A stretch of 7,373 nucleotides of DNA, from contig DATIPA010000145.1 of the NCBI GenBank assembly GCA_035472475.1, positions 1 to 7,373 on the forward strand, read 5' to 3'. This DNA is from JAFAXD01 sp035472475 (GTDB lineage Bacteria > Pseudomonadota > Alphaproteobacteria > Rhizobiales > Xanthobacteraceae). The position numbers and the translations under genes are program-made. Of this stretch, positions 1 to 7,010 are shown in pieces. The notes under the pieces were generated by a model that was given only the letters and a program-made list of their open reading frames with translations, was not told the DNA's origin and did not search any database. Position 1 is the first letter of the stretch, and every line of letters begins with the position of its first letter.

Positions 1-743
1 TGTTGACCGCCGAGCGTGACCGCAAGCCGATAGTGCAGCTCTCCTCCACCTGGCCCTCGATCACGTTCGAGGACGCCTACGCGATCCAGAACGAGGTCCA
101 GCGGCAAAAGATGGCGGAGGGCCGCAAGCTGATCGGTCACAAGGTCGGGCTGACGTCGAAGGCGATGCAGCAATCCTCCCAGATCAACGAACCGGATTAC
201 GGCCACCTGCTCGACGACATGATGATTGCCGACGGCGCCAAGGTGCCGCACGCCAATTACTGTGCCCCGCGCGTCGAGGTCGAGCTGGCGTTCATTCTCG
301 GTAAGCCGCTCAAAGGACCGGGCGTTGGTCTCACCGATGTGCTGCGGGCCACCGAATACGTCGTGCCGGCGCTGGAGATTGTCGATGCCCGGGTGCAGAA
401 CCCGCGCAAGATCTTCGACACGATCTCGGACAACGGCGCCGCCGCCGGCATCGTTGTAGGCGGACGGCCGATCCGGCCGATGGACATCGATCTGCGCTGG
501 GTCGGAGGCATCATGTACCGCAACGGTGAGATCGAGGAGACCGGACTGGCCGCCGGCGTGCTCGGTCATCCTGCACTGGGAGTAGCTTGGCTCGCCAACA
601 AGCTCGGACAGCATGCCGTGACGCTGGAAACCGGCCACCTGGTGCTGTCCGGGTCGTTCACGCGCGTCGTCTGGGCACAGAAGGGCGACACCCTGCACGG
701 CGATTTCGGGCCGCTCGGCGGGGTCGCCATTCAATTTGTTTGA
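1..743 (+). CDS. hpaH: 2-oxo-hept-4-ene-1,7-dioate hydratase (HpaH/HpcG type), 5'-truncated by the window edge
   Basis: This enzyme adds water to 2-oxo-hept-4-ene-1,7-dioate to give 4-hydroxy-2-oxoheptanedioate, a late cytoplasmic step of homoprotocatechuate meta-cleavage. It belongs to the metal-dependent fumarylacetoacetate hydrolase-like/4-oxalocrotonate decarboxylase family. The frame opens at base 3 and 246 residues are visible. Recalled E. coli HpcG aligns along the whole length with an offset of about 14 residues. Shared blocks include FEDAYAIQ, GHKVGLTSKAMQ, EPDYGHLLDDM, PRVEVELAF, FDTISDN, AAGVLGHPALGVAWLANKL and SGSFTR. The likely Mg ligands are E92 and E94 (in VEVELAF) and E125 (in ALEIVDAR), numbered from base 3. 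The TTG at base 3 is therefore probably an internal Leu codon, with the true start upstream. The next gene, hpaI, starts 15 bases after the stop, which fits co-transcription. A related 2-keto-4-pentenoate hydratase is possible, but the match and the hpaI neighbour favour HpaH. Confidence 0.9.
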   Translation, partial: LTAERDRKPIVQLSSTWPSITFEDAYAIQNEVQRQKMAEGRKLIGHKVGLTSKAMQQSSQINEPDYGHLLDDMMIADGAKVPHANYCAPRVEVELAFILGKPLKGPGVGLTDVLRATEYVVPALEIVDARVQNPRKIFDTISDNGAAAGIVVGGRPIRPMDIDLRWVGGIMYRNGEIEETGLAAGVLGHPALGVAWLANKLGQHAVTLETGHLVLSGSFTRVVWAQKGDTLHGDFGPLGGVAIQFV

Positions 744-758
744 CGCGGAACCGGCCCG

Positions 759-1523
759 ATGGAGCTCAATCGCAACGTTTTCAAGCAGGCGCTCAAGGAG
801 CGCCGCCTGCAGATCGGCTTGTGGAGCAGCCTTGCCAGCAACATCGGCGCCGAGATCATCGCCGATTCCGGGTTCGACTGGATTTTGCTCGACACCGAGC
901 ATTCCCCCAATGAAGTGCCGATCCTGCTCACACAATTGCAGGCGCTGGAGCGCGGCACCGCCACCCCGGTCATCCGGCCGGCCTGGAACGACCCGGTGCT
1001 GATCAAGCGCGTGCTCGATATCGGCACCCAGTCGGTGCTGCTGCCCTACGTCCAAAACCCGGACGAGGCGCGTCGCGCCGTGGCCGCGGTACGCTATCCG
1101 CCGGCCGGGATTCGCGGCGTTGCCGCAACCCCCCGCGCCAGCCGCTACGGCCGTGTCACCGACTATCTCAAGAAGGCGAACGACGAGATCTGCGTGCTGG
1201 TGCAGGTCGAGACCAGGACGGCGCTCGATCAACTCGAGGCGATCGCGGCGGTCGAGGGTGTCGACGGTGTGTTCATCGGGCCGGCCGATCTCTCGGCATC
1301 GCTCGGCCACGTCGGCAATCCGCAACATCCCGACGCCCAGAAGGCGATCGAGACCGCGGCGCAGCGCCTCAAGGCGGTCGGCAAGGCGGCCGGAATTCTG
1401 ACCGGCAACGAGGATGAGGCGCGTCGCTACATCGGTTGGGGCTACACGTTCGTCGCGGTCGGTACCGACACGGTGCTGCTCGCCCGCACTGCCGACGCGC
1501 TGGCCAAGAAATTCAAATCCTGA
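759..1523 (+). CDS. hpaI: 4-hydroxy-2-oxoheptane-1,7-dioate aldolase (HpaI/HpcH family)
   Basis: This is a class II, divalent-metal-dependent pyruvate aldolase. It cleaves 4-hydroxy-2-oxoheptanedioate to pyruvate and succinate semialdehyde, directly after the HpaH step. The protein has 254 residues, close to the usual length of about 250-265, and forms one HpaI/HpcH TIM barrel. Recognisable residues are catalytic H48 (in LDTEHSPN), substrate-binding R73 (in VIRPAWNDP), and likely metal ligands E151 (in VQVETR) and D177 (in GPADLS). The family block RYPPAGIRGV is at 112-121. The ATG at 759 aligns with the family N-terminus, and a GGAA about 8 bases upstream is a modest ribosome binding site. 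The enzyme is cytoplasmic. Family members are promiscuous for the aldehyde and some act on sugar-acid substrates such as 2-keto-3-deoxy-rhamnonate. The adjacent hydratase makes the homoprotocatechuate role the best call. Nothing appears truncated. Confidence 0.92.
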   Translation: MELNRNVFKQALKERRLQIGLWSSLASNIGAEIIADSGFDWILLDTEHSPNEVPILLTQLQALERGTATPVIRPAWNDPVLIKRVLDIGTQSVLLPYVQNPDEARRAVAAVRYPPAGIRGVAATPRASRYGRVTDYLKKANDEICVLVQVETRTALDQLEAIAAVEGVDGVFIGPADLSASLGHVGNPQHPDAQKAIETAAQRLKAVGKAAGILTGNEDEARRYIGWGYTFVAVGTDTVLLARTADALAKKFKS

Positions 1524-1545
1524 GGCGCCGCGTCAAACTTTTTCG

Positions 1546-1569
1546 AAAGAACACCGAAAAGAACACCGA
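1546..1569 (+). repeat. Perfect 12-bp tandem duplication just before the hydrolase start codon
   Basis: The unit AAAGAACACCGA occurs twice back to back, at 1546-1557 and 1558-1569, with no mismatch. One base then separates it from the ATG at 1571. The purine stretch of the second copy (1558-1563) lies 7 bases before the ATG, where a ribosome binding site should be, although it matches the anti-Shine-Dalgarno sequence only weakly. The repeat sits in the 47-base hpaI-hydrolase gap and is A-rich compared with its surroundings. Confidence 0.9.
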
Positions 1570-1570
1570 T

Positions 1571-3244
1571 ATGCCACAACGCAATTTCGAGTATCGCTAC
1601 CGCGGCCCGCGCAACACGCCGGAAGAGCGCGGCGCCAAGCCGCCGTCCTACAGCCGCACGCTCGAGAACGAGCACGCAATGATTATTGAGCGCGATCTCG
1701 CGGTGACGTTGCGGGACGGCGTGAAGGTCTACGTCAATGTCTATCGGCCGGCCGACGAGCGGCCGGTGCCGCCGATCATCGCCTGGAGCCCGTATGGCAA
1801 GCACGTTCCGTTCGACCCGCGGCGCTTTCTCAATGCCGGCGTGAAGGAGGGCGACACGTCGCAGTACACGGCGTTCGAGGCGCCGGATCCGGTGTTCTGG
1901 GTGCCGAGCGGCTACGCGGTGGTGAACGTCGATATTCGCGGCACCTGGTACTCGGAAGGAACCGCGCATTTCCTGGCGCCGGAGGAAGCGCAGGATTTCT
2001 ACGACCTGGTCGAATGGGCCGGCACGCAGCCCTGGAGCAACGGCAAGGTCGGACTGTCCGGCGTCTCCTATCTGGCGCAGTTGCAGTGGCGGGTCGCCGA
2101 ACTCAATCCGCCGCATCTTGCGGCAATCAATCCGTGGGAGGGCTGGACCGACAGCTATCGCGAGGTCGCGACCCACGGCGGCATTCCCGACACCCATTTC
2201 TGGCCCTCGTTGTGGAACCGTTGGGGCGCGAGCAAAGGACAGATCGAGGACCTCGAAGCCGAGACCAAGGAACATCCGTTGATCGACGACTTCTGGCGCT
2301 CGAAGGCAGCGGATTTCTCCAAGATCAAGGCGCCGGCGCTCGTCGTGGCGAGCTGGACCGACCAGGGGCTGCACACGCGCGGCACGTTCGAGGGCTTCAA
2401 GCATATCGCCTCGCCGCAGAAATGGTTGATCGCCCACGGCCAGAAGAAATGGGCGCACTACTATGTGCCGGAGAACGCGCGGCGGCTGCGCACCTTCTTC
2501 GACCATTTCCTCAAAGGGATCGACAACGAGGTCAAGGATTGGCCGAAGGTTCTGGTCGAGGTACGCGAGCGCAACGGTATCGGCACCTTCCGGGCCGAGA
2601 AGGAATGGCCGCTGGCGCGCACGCGGTACACCAAGCTCTACCTCAATGCGGCGCACGGCACGTTGCAGAAGGAACCCGCGCCTGAGGCGCGCTCGGTGTC
2701 CTATAACGCCGTGTGCCACGACACCGACCCAGCCGATCACGCCGAGTTCGACATTACGTTTGACAGCGACACCGAGCTCACCGGTTACATGAAGCTGCGC
2801 ATCTTCATGTCGGCCGAGGGTGCCGACGACCTCGACGTGTTCATCGGCCTGCACAAGCTCGATCGCGATGGCAAGTTCGTCCCGATGGCCTATTACGCCC
2901 AGTTCGACGACGGGCCAATCGCGCTCGGCTGGCTGCGCGCCTCGCACCGCGAGCTCGACCCAGAAAAGTCAACCGACTGGCAGCCGGTCCACACCCACAC
3001 GCGCGAGCAGAAGCTTGCGCCCAGCGAAATCGTGCCGCTCGACATCGAGATCTGGCCCTCGAGCACGCATTTTGCGGCTGGCGAAGGGCTGCGGCTGATC
3101 GTGCAGGGAACCGACATCAACCGCTACCCAAAGGACAAGGTGCCGGTCTACTTCCGTCACGAAGCGAGCGTGAACAAGGGCCGCCACGAGATCCATGCCG
3201 GCGGCCCATACGAGTCGTATCTGTTGGTGCCGGTCATTCCGTGA
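1571..3244 (+). CDS. CocE/NonD-family serine hydrolase (X-Pro dipeptidyl-peptidase S15-like)
   Basis: This is a predicted cytoplasmic ester or amide hydrolase of 557 residues, of the alpha/beta-hydrolase type seen in cocaine esterase, glutaryl-7-ACA acylase and X-Pro peptidases. The hydrolase core spans about residues 35-320. The nucleophile is S166 in GLSGVSYLAQ (the family's GxSY motif), the likely acid is D264 in SWTDQG, and the likely base is H296 in KKWAHYY. Y75 in SPYGK is the probable oxyanion Tyr. A C-terminal jelly-roll domain (PepX_C type) covers about 345-555. No signal peptide is visible. The frame is open back to 1436, but I chose the ATG at 1571: the upstream extension overlaps hpaI and encodes a basic, non-conserved stretch. 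The usual GPWxH around the catalytic His is replaced by HGQKKWAH, which suggests a distinct subfamily. The substrate cannot be read from sequence. The position after hpaHI hints at releasing a pathway substrate, but this is inference. Confidence 0.85.
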   Translation: MPQRNFEYRYRGPRNTPEERGAKPPSYSRTLENEHAMIIERDLAVTLRDGVKVYVNVYRPADERPVPPIIAWSPYGKHVPFDPRRFLNAGVKEGDTSQYTAFEAPDPVFWVPSGYAVVNVDIRGTWYSEGTAHFLAPEEAQDFYDLVEWAGTQPWSNGKVGLSGVSYLAQLQWRVAELNPPHLAAINPWEGWTDSYREVATHGGIPDTHFWPSLWNRWGASKGQIEDLEAETKEHPLIDDFWRSKAADFSKIKAPALVVASWTDQGLHTRGTFEGFKHIASPQKWLIAHGQKKWAHYYVPENARRLRTFFDHFLKGIDNEVKDWPKVLVEVRERNGIGTFRAEKEWPLARTRYTKLYLNAAHGTLQKEPAPEARSVSYNAVCHDTDPADHAEFDITFDSDTELTGYMKLRIFMSAEGADDLDVFIGLHKLDRDGKFVPMAYYAQFDDGPIALGWLRASHRELDPEKSTDWQPVHTHTREQKLAPSEIVPLDIEIWPSSTHFAAGEGLRLIVQGTDINRYPKDKVPVYFRHEASVNKGRHEIHAGGPYESYLLVPVIP

Positions 3245-3292
3245 TAGCAATTTGCGCCGGGCGGCACAGCGCTTGACCAGGCGGAGATCACC

Positions 3293-4177
3293 ATGAGATC
3301 GGCGCGCATTATTGCTTCTGCACTCACTCTGCTCGTCGTCCCCTGCCTCGCCCATGGACAAAGCGCGCAGTCGCCGCCGTCCACCGATGCGCCGCAAACC
3401 AATCGGGTACGTGTCAACTACGTGCCGCCGACCAACCCGGCGCATCAGGACATCTATGATCTGATGAAGAAGCGCGGGACGCTCGAGCGCATGCAGAAGC
3501 TGCTGAGCCCGATTCGCCTCAAGCGCGACCTCACGCTCACCGTGCAGAGCTGCGGCATGGACAACGCCTGGTACGACAGCGGCGTGATCACGGTCTGTTA
3601 CGAGTACCTGGCGGATGCCCGCAAACACAGCCCCAAGGAGGACACCAAGGACGGGGTGACGCCCGAGGATGCTCTCGTGTCCCAGGTCTACTACGTATTT
3701 CTGCACGAAGCCGGTCACGCGATGTTCGACCTGTTGACCGTGCCTGTGTTCGGGAACGAGGAATCCGCGGCCGACCAATTCGCCACTTATATGTTGCTGC
3801 AAATGGGCAAGGACGATGCAAGGCAGCTCATTTTGGGCGCGACCTACACATTCCGCGCCTTCATGGACGCGGCCGAGACGACCGAAGCAACCGTTGGTTT
3901 CTCAGACATTCACGGCACGCCGGCTCAGCGCTTTTTCAATCTGCTGTGTATCGGCTACGGGGCGCGGCCGGACGTGTTCGGTGATCTGGTGGAGAAAGGC
4001 CTGCTGCCCAAAGCGCGCGCGCAGGACTGCCCGTTCGAGTACGGGTCGCTGGCCTATGCGGTTCAGCAGCTTATTCGGCCGTCGGTCGACCAAGCGCTCG
4101 CCAAGCAGGTTTTTGACGAGACTTGGCTCCCGCCGGTGACCACGCGACCGAAACGGCCCAACCCGCCTCCGCAGTAA
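3293..4177 (+). CDS. Exported DUF4344-type putative zinc metallopeptidase
   Basis: The protein has 294 residues and a signal peptide: MRSAR, a hydrophobic core at about 6-20, and probable cleavage near residues 20-23 (CLAHGQ). The cysteine there is preceded by VVP, a poor lipobox, so a soluble periplasmic protein is more likely than a lipoprotein. The HExxH zinc-peptidase motif is HEAGH at 138-142. It is followed by NEESAADQFA at 155-164, where E157 or D161 probably supplies the third ligand. This layout and the CGMDNAWYDSG...CYEY block (C87, C102) match the DUF4344 putative metallopeptidase family as I recall it. C219 and C246 may form another disulfide. The C-terminus is proline-rich. The start is supported by GGAG at 3283-3286, 6 bases before the ATG. 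It follows the hydrolase by 48 bases and may be read with it, but no aromatic-degradation role is evident. The substrate is unknown. Confidence 0.8.
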   Translation: MRSARIIASALTLLVVPCLAHGQSAQSPPSTDAPQTNRVRVNYVPPTNPAHQDIYDLMKKRGTLERMQKLLSPIRLKRDLTLTVQSCGMDNAWYDSGVITVCYEYLADARKHSPKEDTKDGVTPEDALVSQVYYVFLHEAGHAMFDLLTVPVFGNEESAADQFATYMLLQMGKDDARQLILGATYTFRAFMDAAETTEATVGFSDIHGTPAQRFFNLLCIGYGARPDVFGDLVEKGLLPKARAQDCPFEYGSLAYAVQQLIRPSVDQALAKQVFDETWLPPVTTRPKRPNPPPQ

Positions 4178-4202
4178 CGCCCGCGCGTTGTCCCCCGCGG
4201 CG

Positions 4203-5843
4203 CTACTTCTCCGGCAGATATTTCGAGATCACTGTCTCTTTCTGCGTGATGAACTCGAGCAGCGCCGGCTTGCCCTGCTGCGTTTCCTTGATGCCGCGAT
4301 GAATGGCCGGCACGATCTCGCCCGGATCAGTGACACGTTCGCCGTAACCGCCGAATGCGCGCGCCATCGCGGCATAGTCGCCCGAGATGTCGGTGGACCG
4401 ATATTTCTTGGTCGAGATCGGCATGATCGGCAATTCAATCGCCATCGAGAAGTTGTTGAGCAGAATGGAAAGGATCGGAATGCGCTCGCGCACCGCGGTC
4501 TCGAAATCCATTCCGGTAAAGCCGATGGCGGCGTCGCCCCACACGTTGATGCAGAGCTTGTCGGGGTGGACGAGCTTCGCCCCCATGGCAAGGCCGAGGC
4601 CGTAGCCGAGCTGGGTGGTCTTGCCCCAGCCGATATAGGAGAGCGGTTCAGTCGATTGCCAGAACGGGGAGAGTTGATCGCGCGGCGAGCCGGCATCGTG
4701 GGTGATGATCGTATGCTTGACGTCGACCGTGTGCAGCAGGTCCCACAGCACGCGGTAGGGCGAGAGCGGCGTGTCCTTGGAGGTAAGCTTGGGCAGCCAC
4801 TCGGAGAGCCAGGCCTTGCGCATCTCGGCGATCTCGGCGGCCACCGCCTTGCTGTCACGCTTGGTCTTGAGGTGCGATTCGAGCTCCTCGAGCAGGGCGT
4901 CGAGGGTCAGCGCCGCGTCGCCAATCAGGCCGACGTCGGCCGCGATATCTTTGTTGAGATGATTGGCGTCGAGCGTGGCGTGGATCATGGTCTTGCCCTT
5001 CGGCATAGGAACGCCGAAAGACGTTTCGGTGAAGCTGCAGCCGATCCCGAAAATCACGTCCGCATGGTCGAGGAAGTAGCGCACGGTCTTGGGCACCGCG
5101 ACGCCGCCGGAACCGAGTGAGAGCGCGTGCGTCTCGGGAAACGAGCTCTTACCCTCGAGGCTCGTCACCACCGGCGCCGCGAGGTGCTCGGCAAGCGCGC
5201 GCAGTTGCTTCCAGGCCTTGGCCCAATGCACGCCCTGCCCCGCATAGATGACCGGGCGCTTGGCTTCGACAAGCAACTTGGCGGCGTCCCGCACCGCGTC
5301 CGGGTCAGGACCGCAGCGCGTCGCAACCACCGGTTTGTAGGCGAGCGGTTCCGGCACCTCCTCGTTCCAGAGGTCCTGCGGCACCTCCACCAGCGCTGGT
5401 CCGCCGCGGCCGTTGCGCAGATGTGAGAACGCGCGCCGCATCACGTTGACGACCTCCGCCGGTGTCGTGATCGATTCCGCCGATTTGCTGATGCCGCGCA
5501 TCTCGCGCGTGGCGTAATAATTGGCACCGACCTGCGCCGTACGACGCGGGAACCCGCCCGGCACGACCAGGATCGGGATCGACTCGCTGTAGGCCTGAGC
5601 GATGCCGCCGTACGCGTTCTCGGTTCCGGGACCGTGCTGCATGCAGAAGGCGCCGAGCTTGCCGCCCGACGTCAGGCGCGAGATCGCGTCCGCCATGTGC
5701 AGTCCGATCCGTTCCTGCCGCACAATGATCGGCCGGATGTCCAGCGCCGCAGCGTGCTCGATCAAGTGATTGACGGGATAGGCCGCGAGGATATCCACGC
5801 CCTCGCGCTTCATGATTTCCGCTATGGCCGCACCGACTTTCAT
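4203..5843 (-). CDS. Thiamine pyrophosphate-dependent enzyme (acetolactate synthase/benzoylformate decarboxylase-like)
   Basis: The protein has 546 residues in the usual three-domain order: N-terminal pyrimidine-binding domain (about 1-170), central domain (about 180-315) and C-terminal pyrophosphate-binding domain (about 375-535). The catalytic Glu that activates TPP is E44 (in VRQERIGLHMADA). The Mg-TPP motif is GDA at 436-438, followed after 25 residues from D437 by NN at 463-464. It is normal in spacing, but its third position is Ala instead of the usual Gly. HGPGTENAYGGIAQAY at 70-85 is the typical active-site loop. Expected chemistry is decarboxylation of a 2-oxo acid or its carboligation. 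True acetolactate synthase is less likely because no small regulatory subunit gene is adjacent. A strong ribosome binding site (AGAAGGA, minus strand) fixes the ATG at 5843. The upstream dehydrogenase ends 48 bases before this start, so the two genes are probably co-transcribed. The exact substrate is unknown. Confidence 0.85.
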   Translation of the reverse strand: MKVGAAIAEIMKREGVDILAAYPVNHLIEHAAALDIRPIIVRQERIGLHMADAISRLTSGGKLGAFCMQHGPGTENAYGGIAQAYSESIPILVVPGGFPRRTAQVGANYYATREMRGISKSAESITTPAEVVNVMRRAFSHLRNGRGGPALVEVPQDLWNEEVPEPLAYKPVVATRCGPDPDAVRDAAKLLVEAKRPVIYAGQGVHWAKAWKQLRALAEHLAAPVVTSLEGKSSFPETHALSLGSGGVAVPKTVRYFLDHADVIFGIGCSFTETSFGVPMPKGKTMIHATLDANHLNKDIAADVGLIGDAALTLDALLEELESHLKTKRDSKAVAAEIAEMRKAWLSEWLPKLTSKDTPLSPYRVLWDLLHTVDVKHTIITHDAGSPRDQLSPFWQSTEPLSYIGWGKTTQLGYGLGLAMGAKLVHPDKLCINVWGDAAIGFTGMDFETAVRERIPILSILLNNFSMAIELPIMPISTKKYRSTDISGDYAAMARAFGGYGERVTDPGEIVPAIHRGIKETQQGKPALLEFITQKETVISKYLPEK

Positions 5844-5849
5844 ATCAAT

Positions 5850-5856
5850 TCCTTCT
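5850..5856 (-). promoter_or_regulatory. Strong Shine-Dalgarno for the TPP enzyme
   Basis: Read on the minus strand this is AGAAGGA, ending 6 bases before the ATG at 5843. It is the best ribosome binding site in the window. It lies in the 48-base gap after the dehydrogenase, so the TPP enzyme has its own efficient initiation site even if transcribed from upstream. Confidence 0.75.
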
Positions 5857-5891
5857 CACAAGCTTCGAAGATTGCAGAAACCTCGAACCCA

Positions 5892-6935
5892 TCACGTCGC
5901 CGGACCGCGCTCCATCGAATAGGGCTGCCAGCGCTTGAGCTCGGTCTTCTCCAGAACCGTGGGATTGACGCAGGCACGCGGCCAGCAGCCACGCGCGACG
6001 AGCGCGATCTCCTGCCCGACCCGGCGCCGCCGTGCTGGATCAAAGCGCGCGGAGGCGGACGCGACGTGCGCCGTGAGCGTCACGTTGTCCATCTTGAGCA
6101 GCGGGTTGTCCGGCTTGGGCGGCTCGACCTCGAGTACGTCGAGGCCGGCGCCCGCGATCCAGCCCTCCTGCAGCGCCTTGATCAAGGCCGCTTCGTCGAC
6201 GGTCGCACCGCGCCCGGTGTTGATGAAGAGCGCATTGGGTTTCATCATCCGGAAGTGCTTCTCGGTCAGCATTCGCTTGGCATCCGCGGTCGCCGGCGCG
6301 TGCATCGATACGATGTCCGACGTGCGCAGCAATTCCTCCAAGGTCACCGGCTCGACCCCATAGGGCGACATCACCAGCTCTTCGACGTAAGGGTCGTAGG
6401 CGAGCATGCGGAACCCGAACGGGCGTGCGCGCATCGCGGTCGCACGCGCAACGTGGCCGAAGGCGATGAAGCCGAGTGTTTGACCGATCAGGCGCGGCTG
6501 ATTGAGGGCCGGGCGCCCTTCCGCCCAGCGCCCTTCGCGTACCATCCGGTCCTGCACCACCACGCGCCGGAATGCCGCCAGCAGCAGCATCATCGCATGA
6601 TCGGCGACCTCCTCGATGAACGTGTCCGGCACGTTGGTGACGGGAATTCCTCTGGCGGTGGCTGCTGCCACGTCGACGTAATCGGAGCCCACCGTGCCGA
6701 GCGCGATCAGCTTGCAGCGCTGCAAGCCGTCGATCATGCGCTTGGTGAAATTGCGGCCCTTGGCATAGACCGCATCCGCATCATGCGCGGCGTCGATGAA
6801 CGAGTTCTCCGAGGACGCGTCGATCTCGACAATCTTGAGACCGAGCGGCTCGAGCGCCTCGTTCTCATATTCGTAGCCGCTGCCGGCGACCGCGAAACTC
6901 GTTCCCTTGGGCGTAACGATCTTGAACTGGGTCAA
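5892..6935 (-). CDS. D-isomer-specific 2-hydroxyacid dehydrogenase-like protein with altered Rossmann motif
   Basis: Expected to interconvert a 2-oxo acid and a D-2-hydroxy acid with NAD(H) in the cytoplasm. Numbering here is from the GTG at 6950, the alternative start. The C-terminal catalytic motifs are intact: R247 (in INTGRGATVDE), E276 (in DVLEVEPP) and H295 (in TAHVASAS). D186 (in AYDPY) ends the second Rossmann strand and suggests NAD rather than NADP. The dinucleotide loop is G160-FIAFGHVA-168. The family normally has GxGxxG here, so two glycines have become Ala (A163, A168). I chose TTG at 6935 because AAGGGGG lies 5 bases upstream and the family core begins just after (FKIVTPKG). 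From TTG the protein has 347 residues; the GTG at 6950 would give 352 with a weaker ribosome site. Length is slightly above the usual 310-340, with a C-terminal tail after about 330. It lies between the binding-protein gene and the TPP gene. Confidence 0.82.
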   Translation of the reverse strand: MTQFKIVTPKGTSFAVAGSGYEYENEALEPLGLKIVEIDASSENSFIDAAHDADAVYAKGRNFTKRMIDGLQRCKLIALGTVGSDYVDVAAATARGIPVTNVPDTFIEEVADHAMMLLLAAFRRVVVQDRMVREGRWAEGRPALNQPRLIGQTLGFIAFGHVARATAMRARPFGFRMLAYDPYVEELVMSPYGVEPVTLEELLRTSDIVSMHAPATADAKRMLTEKHFRMMKPNALFINTGRGATVDEAALIKALQEGWIAGAGLDVLEVEPPKPDNPLLKMDNVTLTAHVASASARFDPARRRRVGQEIALVARGCWPRACVNPTVLEKTELKRWQPYSMERGPAT

Positions 6936-6940
6936 TATTT

Positions 6941-6947
6941 CCCCCTT
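6941..6947 (-). promoter_or_regulatory. Shine-Dalgarno-like AAGGGGG deciding the dehydrogenase start
   Basis: On the minus strand AAGGGGG ends 5 bases before the TTG at 6935. It lies inside the frame if GTG at 6950 were used, so its position argues for the TTG start. It differs from AAGGAGG by one A-to-G change that still allows G-U pairing. Confidence 0.55.
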
Positions 6948-7010
6948 CACGCCTGATATCCGATGTTCTCTGTCGTCCGTCCCGCGCCTTGCGTCAATAG
7001 CAGGCCTGGG

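Noticed and set aside
1436..1570. N-terminal extension of the hydrolase to the upstream ATG at 1436
   Set aside because: It would overlap hpaI by 88 bases and add 45 basic, unconserved residues. The ATG at 1571 gives a normal family start.
1442..2947. Long antisense reading frame (501 codons) opposite the CocE-type hydrolase and the end of hpaI
   Set aside because: Its product is Arg/Val/Leu-rich with no recognisable domain, and it is the mirror of well-conserved coding sequence. Long stop-free antisense frames are common in GC-rich genes.
3273..3278. TTGACC as a -35 box before the metallopeptidase gene
   Set aside because: A -10 element at proper spacing would fall inside the gene, and no TATAAT-like sequence is there.
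4178..4204. Possible bidirectional terminator between the converging genes
   Set aside because: A 5-bp CCGCG/CGCGG stem (4181-4185 with 4196-4200) is present, but it is short, has a 10-base loop and no T-run on either strand. This is too weak to call.
4188..5120. Plus-strand 310-codon frame opposite the TPP enzyme
   Set aside because: It is a GC-driven shadow of a conserved gene, with no ribosome binding site and no recognisable domain.
5634..6956. Plus-strand 440-codon frame spanning the dehydrogenase and the start of the TPP enzyme
   Set aside because: The translation is His/Arg-rich and low in complexity, with no family motifs, while both minus-strand genes have intact catalytic motifs and good ribosome binding sites.
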